Shown here piece after piece: positions 1 through 5,212 of a stretch of DNA of 6,281 bases; within the stretch, counting starts at the first letter, position 1, and every line of letters begins with the position of its first letter. Source of the DNA: Bacteroidales bacterium (GTDB lineage Bacteria > Bacteroidota > Bacteroidia > Bacteroidales > Muribaculaceae); assembly GCA_900767075.1 (NCBI GenBank), contig CAAFXX010000564.1:1-6281 (forward strand), given 5' to 3'. The position numbers and the translations under genes are program-made. The notes under the pieces are model-generated. The model searched no databases. It saw only the letters and a list, made by a program, of their open reading frames with translations, and had not been told where the DNA came from.

Positions 1-74
1 AGAGGACAGGAGAACTACAAGAGGATTGCTCTGGTTTCTCTGGGTCTCTGGTCTAAATGTTCTCTTGTCTAATT
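1..74. other. Leader before the epimerase gene; origin unresolved
   Basis: No gene can be assigned here. One + frame is open from base 1 to a TAA at 70-72, just before the epimerase ATG at 75. It could be the last 23 codons of an upstream gene, but the peptide resembles no family I know, and a second frame also stays open to a TAA at 54-56. The 6-mer CTCTGG occurs three times at near-regular spacing (29-34, 38-43, 46-51). There is no clear Shine-Dalgarno sequence before the ATG at 75, which is normal for Bacteroidales. Confidence 0.3.
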
Positions 75-1142
75 ATGAAGATATTGGTTACCGGCGCTGC
101 CGGATTCATCGGTGCCAACCTCGTGCTGCAGCTTCTCGAGCGTGAAGCTGCCGTCGAGATACTGGGCATCGACAGCCTCAACGACTACTACGACCCGGCA
201 ATCAAGGATTACCGTCTCGCAGAGATCGGGAAAGCCGCTGCCGCCCATCCCGACAGCAAATGGACCTTCGTAAAGGGCAACATCGCCGACAAGACGCTCG
301 TCGACCGGCTGTTCAGCGAATTCAAGCCGGAAATCGTCGTCAACCTCGCGGCGCAGGCGGGCGTGCGCTACTCGATCACCAATCCCGACGCCTACATCGA
401 ATCCAACCTCATAGGTTTCTACAATATCCTCGAGGCATGCCGTCACAGCTGTGACGGGGGCGCCGAAGGCGTCCGGCACCTTGTCTACGCCTCCAGCTCC
501 TCGGTCTACGGCTCGAACAAGAAAGTGCCCTACTCCACCGACGACAAGGTCGACAACCCCGTGTCGCTCTACGCCGCCACAAAGAAGAGCAACGAGCTGA
601 TGGCTCACGCCTACTCCAAGCTATATGATATACCTTCTACCGGTCTCCGCTTCTTCACCGTCTACGGTCCCGCCGGACGTCCCGACATGGCATACTTCGG
701 CTTCACCGACAGGCTGCTCAAAGGGGAGACAATCCGGATCTTCAACTACGGCAACTGCCGCCGCGACTTCACCTATGTCGACGACATCGTGGAGGGTGTG
801 ATCCGCGTGATGAAGAAAGCCCCCGAGCGGAAGACAGGCGACGACGGACTGCCCGTGCCGCCGTATGCCGTCTATAATATCGGCAACAGCAACCCCGAGA
901 ATCTTCTCGACTTCGTGCAGATTCTTCAGGAAGAGCTTGTCGCCGCCGGCGTACTTCCGGCAGACTACGACTTCGAATCGCACAAGGAGCTCGTGCCGAT
1001 GCAGCCCGGCGACGTCCCCGTCACCTATGCCGACACCGCGCCGCTCGAGCGCGACTTCGGCTTCCGACCCTCCACTCCCCTCCGCGACGGCCTCCGTCGC
1101 TTCGCCCGCTGGTATAAGGAATTTTATCATATTGACCTGTAG
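75..1142 (+). CDS. NAD-dependent nucleotide-sugar epimerase, UDP-glucuronate 4-epimerase type
   Basis: A cytoplasmic extended short-chain dehydrogenase/reductase of 355 residues, full length for the family. It probably interconverts UDP-glucuronate and UDP-galacturonate, a precursor for acidic surface polysaccharides. The N-terminal Rossmann fold shows GAAGFIG at residues 7-13 and an acidic residue (D33) ending strand 2, which suits NAD. The catalytic set is the serine cluster 140-143 and Y166-x3-K170. GVRYSITNP (96-104), GRPDMAYF (201-208) and RRDFTYVDDIV (229-239) are characteristic of the UDP-glucuronate epimerase branch rather than GalE or RmlB. An in-frame ATG at 57 would add six residues, but the one at 75 starts directly with the MKILVTG strand, so I chose it. 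The gene is the most GC-rich in the window, with strong C/G third positions. Its TAG stop lies inside the REP-like element that begins at 1138. The family is secure; the exact sugar substrate is inferred from motifs. Confidence 0.9.
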   Translation: MKILVTGAAGFIGANLVLQLLEREAAVEILGIDSLNDYYDPAIKDYRLAEIGKAAAAHPDSKWTFVKGNIADKTLVDRLFSEFKPEIVVNLAAQAGVRYSITNPDAYIESNLIGFYNILEACRHSCDGGAEGVRHLVYASSSSVYGSNKKVPYSTDDKVDNPVSLYAATKKSNELMAHAYSKLYDIPSTGLRFFTVYGPAGRPDMAYFGFTDRLLKGETIRIFNYGNCRRDFTYVDDIVEGVIRVMKKAPERKTGDDGLPVPPYAVYNIGNSNPENLLDFVQILQEELVAAGVLPADYDFESHKELVPMQPGDVPVTYADTAPLERDFGFRPSTPLRDGLRRFARWYKEFYHIDL

Positions 1143-1216
1143 GGACATGCCTCCGGCATGTAGCACGGCATCATCGTAAATAACCCCTTGACACATCGCA
1201 AAGCGATCTCCCTACA
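1138..1216. repeat. REP-like inverted doublet with GTAG heads
   Basis: A 79-bp structured element. Its ends are a perfect 8-bp inverted repeat, TGTAGGGA (1138-1145) and TCCCTACA (1209-1216). Just inside the left end is a perfect hairpin, ACATGCC (1145-1151), loop TCC, GGCATGT (1155-1161). Just inside the right end is a second one, ATCGC (1195-1199), loop AAA, GCGAT (1203-1207). Read inward from either end, each half is TGTAGGGA, then a short hairpin, then T. That is two head-to-head REP-type units, each with a GTAG tetranucleotide 5' of its palindrome, separated by about 33 bp. REP sequences mobilised by RAYT (REP-associated tyrosine) transposases have this architecture. The left end supplies the epimerase stop codon (TAG, 1140-1142). 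No T-run follows, so it does not look like a simple terminator, although the transcript could fold into a three-way junction. Confidence 0.7.
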
Positions 1217-1229
1217 ACGTAAATCAATC

Positions 1230-2417
1230 ATGTCCGTATCTTTTGAAAGCAATGGTTTTCTGGCTCCGGGACTTCATCCGATGTTTGCGGATGAATTTAT
1301 CGACACATTTTGTGCCGGTTCCCGCAGGAAGTACACAAAAGCCATTGTCAACATCTTTGATTTCGCCCGCTATAACGGCGCGACAAGGATAATCGTCGGA
1401 GGCTCTTTCGTCAGCAAGAAAGAGGATCCCTCCGACCTCGACTGCATGATTGTCTTCTACAACGAAAGGCAGATCCCCACATTCGTCGACTGCGCCCAGA
1501 TGGACGAGCTGAGCTACGACATCCTCTATGGGTCGGAAGACCAGCCGAGATCGATCGACACGTTCATTCATCTGATGGCGTCGAAGCAGACATATGGAGA
1601 AAAGGTCGGAGTCGTGGAAGTCTTGCTTGACGACCGGAGGAATCCCTGGAAGATAGTTTTCCAGCCGTCGGAGGCAGAGATGGAAATCATCAGCCGCGTC
1701 TACTCCGAGCGCACGTTTATCGAGCGCAACAAGCGGCGCGGCGTGCTGATCGCAGTGCATGGAATCAACACCCATGCCAAATGGCTTTCAAATCTTGTTC
1801 CGGCGCTCAACAGTCAGGGATGGATCGTGGCTCCGTTCATCTACGACAATCCCGTCACCCTTCTCGCCAGTCCCGCGCAAAGGAAAAAAGTCATTGAAGA
1901 ATTCCGGGAATGGGCATACGAGATCCGCAATCGATATAGCGAGAACGGCAACCGTATTTCCGCACTCGGTCACTCCTTCGGCACCTATATCCTTGCCAAA
2001 TATTTCGACGGCTACCGTTCCGAAGAATTCGCGCCCATATCGTTGGACTCCCTTGTTCTGACCGGAAGCATCATCAACCCTTCTTTCGACTGGAATGCAC
2101 TCATTCCGTTCAAGGTCAACAATGTGCTCAACATTGTGGCGCCGGGCGATGAAGCCGTCAGGTTCATGCCTGCGGGAGACTGGAAGAAAATCATCGGTAT
2201 GGATCCCCTGTGCGGCAAAGGAGCCATCGACGGCATAGCCAAGACAAGCGACAAAGTCGTAAACCGTCAGATCGAGATCCTCACCCACACCAACATCTTC
2301 AAGGACGACTTCATCCAGCGTATCCTTCTCCCCTATATCAACGCCAACTGCAACAGCGGCTGGCTTGACAGTCATGAGAAAATCATGAAGGAGGCAGCGG
2401 AAGATCTAACACGATGA
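1230..2417 (+). CDS. Two-domain protein: nucleotidyltransferase-like N-terminus fused to alpha/beta-hydrolase
   Basis: A 395-residue protein, apparently soluble, with no signal peptide or membrane segment. Residues 1 to about 150 carry a polymerase-beta-type nucleotidyltransferase signature: strand IIV, then G57-G58-S59, nine residues, then D69-L70-D71. A third acidic residue could be D110 or E130. Residues about 170-375 look like an alpha/beta-hydrolase: VHG (176-178) for the oxyanion region, nucleophile elbow G247-H-S249-F-G251, a likely acid D307 after a hydrophobic strand, and a likely histidine H353. Both sites look intact. An upstream in-frame ATG at 1188 would add 14 residues, but those codons lie largely inside the REP-like element, so I prefer the ATG at 1230. 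A strong hairpin follows at 2459-2522, so the gene may be expressed separately from the rml genes. The first domain resembles the stand-alone nucleotidyltransferases annotated as DUF6932, from memory. Substrates are unknown, and nothing ties it to polysaccharide synthesis except position. Confidence 0.8.
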   Translation: MSVSFESNGFLAPGLHPMFADEFIDTFCAGSRRKYTKAIVNIFDFARYNGATRIIVGGSFVSKKEDPSDLDCMIVFYNERQIPTFVDCAQMDELSYDILYGSEDQPRSIDTFIHLMASKQTYGEKVGVVEVLLDDRRNPWKIVFQPSEAEMEIISRVYSERTFIERNKRRGVLIAVHGINTHAKWLSNLVPALNSQGWIVAPFIYDNPVTLLASPAQRKKVIEEFREWAYEIRNRYSENGNRISALGHSFGTYILAKYFDGYRSEEFAPISLDSLVLTGSIINPSFDWNALIPFKVNNVLNIVAPGDEAVRFMPAGDWKKIIGMDPLCGKGAIDGIAKTSDKVVNRQIEILTHTNIFKDDFIQRILLPYINANCNSGWLDSHEKIMKEAAEDLTR

Positions 2418-2458
2418 TCCGGATTACAAAATTAAAAATATTGGATTGCAACTCATTA

Positions 2459-2522
2459 AGAAGCAAGGGATTCTCCCGGAGCTTTTCACACACATATTTC
2501 ACCCCGGGAGGCTCTTGCTTTT
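2459..2522 (+). terminator. Probable intrinsic terminator after the fusion gene
   Basis: A long hairpin about 40 bases after the stop codon at 2417. The lower stem is AAGCAAG (2461-2467) with CTTGCTT (2514-2520), extended by a G-T and an A-T pair at the base. A small asymmetric internal loop (2468-2472 against 2511-2513) separates it from the upper stem, CTCCCGG (2473-2479) with CCGGGAG (2504-2510). The apical loop is 24 bases. A short T-run (2519-2522) and a second one (2529-2532) follow on the + strand. It separates the fusion gene from the rml operon. The long loop makes it slightly atypical, so a processing or stability element is an alternative. Confidence 0.7.
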
Positions 2523-2532
2523 AGTCTGTTTT

Positions 2533-2553
2533 AATGATAAGGGATTTATCATT
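2533..2553. promoter_or_regulatory. Perfect 8-bp hairpin or dyad in the rmlA leader
   Basis: AATGATAA (2533-2540) and TTATCATT (2546-2553) are perfect reverse complements around a 5-base spacer. The dyad lies about 60 bases before the rmlA start and just after the terminator, so it would be near the promoter or in the 5' leader of the rml operon. I found no convincing Bacteroidales promoter (TAnnTTTG at -7 with TTTG at -33) nearby. It could be an operator or a leader hairpin, but it is AT-rich and may be chance. Confidence 0.3.
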
Positions 2554-2611
2554 CACAATAACGAGAATCTTTAATATCATAAATTATTTAATACGCTACT
2601 ATAAACTTCGC

Positions 2612-3517
2612 ATGAAAGGCATAGTTCTTGCCGGAGGATCCGGTACGCGGCTTTATCCTATTACCAAGGGCGTCAGCAAGCAGATGCTGCCGGTCTTTGA
2701 TAAACCGATGGTCTATTATCCTATTTCAACACTCATGCTTGCCGGGATTCGGGATATCCTCATTATTTCGACCCCGCAGGATTTACCCGGCTTTAAAAGA
2801 TTGTTGGGAGACGGTTCCGACTACGGCGTGAAATTCACATATGCCGAGCAGCCCTCGCCCGACGGTCTGGCACAGGCATTTATAATCGGCAAAGAATTTA
2901 TCGGCGATGACTCGGCATGTCTTGTCCTCGGCGACAATATCTTTCATGGCACACGCTTCTCGGAGGTTCTTCAGCAGGCTGTAAAGTCTGCTGAGAAAGA
3001 TTCAAAGGCAACTGTTTTCGGTTATTGGGTGAATGATCCCGAGAGATATGGAGTTGCTGAATTCGACCATAACGGCAACTGCCTCTCCATTGAAGAGAAG
3101 CCGGAACATCCTAAAAGCAACTATGCTGTTGTCGGACTTTATTTCTACCCCAACAAGGTTATTGAGGTAGCCGAGAATATCAAGCCGTCGGCTCGCGGAG
3201 AGCTTGAGATAACCACCGTCAATCAGGAATTCCTCAAGGATGGCGAACTGAAGGTACAGACGCTTCCGCGAGGTTTTGCTTGGCTCGACACCGGCACGCA
3301 TGACTCGCTTGCCGAAGCATCCATTTATGTGGAAGTCCTTGAAAAGCGTCAGGGACTCAAGATAGCCTGTCTCGAAGGAATAGCATATCGGCAGGGATGG
3401 ATTTCCAAGGACAAAATGATAGAATTGGCGAAGCCCATGCTTAAAAACCAATACGGACAATATCTGTTGAAAGTGGTCGATGAAGTTGAACGCACAGGCT
3501 GCAAAAATCTTGACTGA
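2612..3517 (+). CDS. rmlA: Glucose-1-phosphate thymidylyltransferase RmlA
   Basis: Joins dTTP and glucose-1-phosphate into dTDP-glucose plus pyrophosphate, the first committed step of dTDP-L-rhamnose synthesis in the cytoplasm. The 301 residues are full length. The nucleotide-binding signature GGSGTRLYP is at 8-16, followed by K23 and DKPMVYYP (30-37). DGLAQA (84-89) binds the base, LGDN (106-109) carries metal ligand D108, EEKP is at 161-164, and WLDTGT (224-229) carries the second metal ligand, D226. RGELEITTVN (195-204) has threonine where many homologues read EITDVN, a mild variation. The frame is open upstream to an ATG at 2534, but the 26 extra residues are AT-rich and run through the leader dyad. 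The family begins at MKGIVLAGG, so I chose 2612. It is first of three co-directional rml genes, 21 bases before rmlC. Confidence 0.96.
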   Translation: MKGIVLAGGSGTRLYPITKGVSKQMLPVFDKPMVYYPISTLMLAGIRDILIISTPQDLPGFKRLLGDGSDYGVKFTYAEQPSPDGLAQAFIIGKEFIGDDSACLVLGDNIFHGTRFSEVLQQAVKSAEKDSKATVFGYWVNDPERYGVAEFDHNGNCLSIEEKPEHPKSNYAVVGLYFYPNKVIEVAENIKPSARGELEITTVNQEFLKDGELKVQTLPRGFAWLDTGTHDSLAEASIYVEVLEKRQGLKIACLEGIAYRQGWISKDKMIELAKPMLKNQYGQYLLKVVDEVERTGCKNLD

Positions 3518-3537
3518 CTGACGTAGTAATCTTGACT
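3506..3537. repeat. 10-bp direct repeat spanning the rmlA-rmlC junction
   Basis: AATCTTGACT occurs at 3506-3515, ending on the first base of the rmlA stop codon, and again at 3528-3537, just before the rmlC ATG at 3539. Between them lies a GACTGACTGAC run. The simplest reading is a small slippage duplication in the spacer. No function is apparent. Confidence 0.4.
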
Positions 3538-3538
3538 T

Positions 3539-4093
3539 ATGAATATAATAAAGACTGATATCGAAGGCGTGGTGATTATCGAGCCGCACGTGTTCACGGA
3601 TTCCCGTGGCTATTTTTTCGAGAGCTTCAATAAGAAAGCATTTGAAGAGGCTGTAGGTCATGTCGACTTCGTGCAGGATAACGAATCTTGTTCTTCGCGT
3701 GGTGTTATGCGCGGTCTCCATTTTCAGCGTCCGCCTCACACACAGGCAAAACTCGTGAGATGTGTTCGTGGCGCCGTGCTTGATGTCGCAGTTGATATCC
3801 GTAAAGGATCACCCACCTACGGCAAATATGTTGCCGTCGAACTGACGGAGGGAAATCACCGTCAATTCTTCATTCCGAGAGGATTTGCGCATGGATTTGC
3901 AGTTCTCAGCGACTCAGCCGTATTCCAATATAAATGCGACAATTACTACTGCCCGGAAGCAGACGGAGGAATTTCGATCGTCGATACATCATTAGGAATC
4001 GACTGGCATATTGATTTGCATGATGCCATCCTCTCTGAAAAAGATAAAAGACATCCCTTGTTTAAAGATTTCGAATCTCCATTTGAATTATGA
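3539..4093 (+). CDS. rmlC: dTDP-4-dehydrorhamnose 3,5-epimerase RmlC
   Basis: Epimerises C3 and C5 of dTDP-4-keto-6-deoxy-D-glucose to the L-rhamnose configuration, the third step of the pathway. It is a cytoplasmic cupin, normally a dimer. The 184 residues match the usual length. DSRGYFFE (21-28) and FVQDNES (44-50) shape the substrate site. RGLHFQ (58-63) carries R58 and the catalytic base H61, and K71 follows in the QAKLVRCVRG segment. The catalytic tyrosine is probably Y131 in the FQYKCDNYY segment, and the partner aspartate of the histidine is D170 in SEKD. All key residues are present. The ATG at 3539 gives the standard N-terminus. Its last four bases overlap the start of rmlD (ATGA at 4090-4093), suggesting translational coupling. 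Confidence 0.96.
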   Translation: MNIIKTDIEGVVIIEPHVFTDSRGYFFESFNKKAFEEAVGHVDFVQDNESCSSRGVMRGLHFQRPPHTQAKLVRCVRGAVLDVAVDIRKGSPTYGKYVAVELTEGNHRQFFIPRGFAHGFAVLSDSAVFQYKCDNYYCPEADGGISIVDTSLGIDWHIDLHDAILSEKDKRHPLFKDFESPFEL

Positions 4094-4965
4094 ATATACT
4101 TGTGACAGGAGCCAACGGACAGCTCGGAAACTGTATCCGGAATGCAGCCAAGGACTCCAAAGACAACTATATCTTCACCGATGTAGCCGAACTTGACATA
4201 ACTGATGCCGAGGCAGTGGCAAACATTGTGAAGGGCAATGATATCAAACTGATTGTCAACTGCGCTGCCTATACCAACGTCGACAAAGCCGAAAGCGATG
4301 TGGAATTAGCGGAAAAACTTAACGCCACGGCAGTTGACAATTTGGCAAAAGCCATCAAGGCAAACGACGGCACTTTGATTCATATCTCCACAGACTATGT
4401 CTTCGGCGGAGATCCCTACAATACCCCCTGCCGCGAAGATCAGACGGGAACCCCTACCGGCGTTTACGGCATGACCAAACTTCACGGCGAACAGGCTATC
4501 GAGGCAAGCGAATGCAAGGCACTTATATTCCGTACAGCTTGGCTCTATTCAGAATATGGCAAGAACTTTGTAAAGACCATGCTCAATCTTACCTCGACAA
4601 AGCCGGAACTGAAAGTCGTGTTTGATCAGGCAGGAACCCCGACATATGCGCAGGATCTTGCCGATGCGATTTTCCATATAATCGAAAATCGCAAATTCGA
4701 GGGTAATGAAGGAATATATCATTACTCGAACGAAGGGGTATGCTCCTGGTTTGATTTCACAAAAGCCATTGCTGAAATCGCAGGAAATACCGATTGCGAC
4801 ATCCAGCCTTGCCACAGCGATGAATTCCCGTCACCGGTTGTGCGTCCCTCCTATTCGGTTCTTGACAAGACTAAATTCAAAAACACATTCGGACTTAAAG
4901 TTCCCTATTGGACAGATTCACTAAAAATCTGCATTAGGGAATTAAATAAAAGCAATTTAAGCTAA
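4090..4965 (+). CDS. rmlD: dTDP-4-dehydrorhamnose reductase RmlD
   Basis: Reduces dTDP-4-keto-L-rhamnose to dTDP-L-rhamnose with NAD(P)H, the final step of the pathway in the cytoplasm. It is a short-chain dehydrogenase/reductase of 291 residues, typical for RmlD. The Rossmann motif GANGQLG is at 7-13, and NCAAYTNVDKAE (57-68) is a family hallmark. STDYVFGG (100-107) supplies catalytic T101, and Y126-x3-K130 in YGMTKLHGE completes the site. A C-terminal RPSYSVLD segment is also typical of the family. It starts inside the rmlC stop region by a 4-base overlap, so the two are very likely co-translated. No rmlB follows: the next gene is a flippase after 247 AT-rich bases. Confidence 0.96.
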   Translation: MNILVTGANGQLGNCIRNAAKDSKDNYIFTDVAELDITDAEAVANIVKGNDIKLIVNCAAYTNVDKAESDVELAEKLNATAVDNLAKAIKANDGTLIHISTDYVFGGDPYNTPCREDQTGTPTGVYGMTKLHGEQAIEASECKALIFRTAWLYSEYGKNFVKTMLNLTSTKPELKVVFDQAGTPTYAQDLADAIFHIIENRKFEGNEGIYHYSNEGVCSWFDFTKAIAEIAGNTDCDIQPCHSDEFPSPVVRPSYSVLDKTKFKNTFGLKVPYWTDSLKICIRELNKSNLS

Positions 4966-5212
4966 TTTATATGGTAACTTATAAAAGGTTTTGAAGTGGA
5001 TTTCTTCAGACGAATTGATGGTAAGTGTTCCAGTCTTTTTCGATGAAGACAGATAAAAGCATTTAAAATATTAATAAAGATAATCATAATTTTTACATTT
5101 ATTTAGAACTATTATTAAATGTAAATAGCTTCAAATTAATTTAACAAGACTACTTTTATAAGCGCCTACTACAATACCAACAATTCTTCAAAAGGCAAGT
5201 ATCATTTATTCA
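4966..5212. other. AT-rich intergenic stretch between rmlD and the flippase
   Basis: I see no gene here on either strand. The base composition drops sharply compared with rmlD. A weak stem, GTCTT (5033-5037) with AAGAC (5046-5050), has no T-run after it, so I do not call a terminator. A perfect 10-bp inverted repeat sits at 5092-5125. TACTTTTA at 5151-5158 matches seven positions of the Bacteroidales -7 element TAnnTTTG and lies about 55 bases before the flippase start, but no good -33 TTTG precedes it. A promoter for the flippase segment is plausible but unproven. Confidence 0.4.
5092..5125. promoter_or_regulatory. Perfect 10-bp inverted repeat upstream of the flippase
   Basis: TTTACATTTA (5092-5101) and TAAATGTAAA (5116-5125) are exact reverse complements with a 14-base spacer. 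The dyad lies about 90 bases before the flippase ATG, ahead of the possible -7 element at 5151. No T-run follows, so it is not a typical terminator; an operator site is the more natural reading. The sequence is very AT-rich, which raises the odds of chance occurrence. Confidence 0.35.

Noticed and set aside
69..1196. Two long open frames on the minus strand opposite the epimerase (69-608 and 621-1196)
   Set aside because: They mirror a GC-rich gene with strong third-position bias, which keeps opposite frames free of stops. Their peptides resemble no family, while the + strand protein is complete and has all its motifs.
1188..1229. Earlier ATG start giving the fusion protein 14 more residues
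   Set aside because: Most of these codons fall within the REP-like element, whereas the ATG at 1230 lies just after it with a typical AT-rich Bacteroidales leader.
1224..2375. Minus-strand open frames opposite the fusion gene (1224-1775, 1788-2375 and 2012-2254)
   Set aside because: They are low-complexity shadow translations without recognisable motifs, and the + strand frame shows two coherent catalytic signatures.
3002..3739. Minus-strand frame of 245 codons crossing the rmlA-rmlC junction
   Set aside because: It lies opposite two well-conserved genes, spans their boundary and resembles no known protein.
4413..4420. A further TCCCTACA, the same 8-mer as the right end of the REP-like element
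   Set aside because: It lies within rmlD codons for a conserved-looking segment, has no adjacent hairpin or opposing head, and is explained by coding sequence.
5033..5050. Possible terminator hairpin after rmlD
   Set aside because: The stem is only 5 bp with an 8-base loop and no T-run follows on the + strand.
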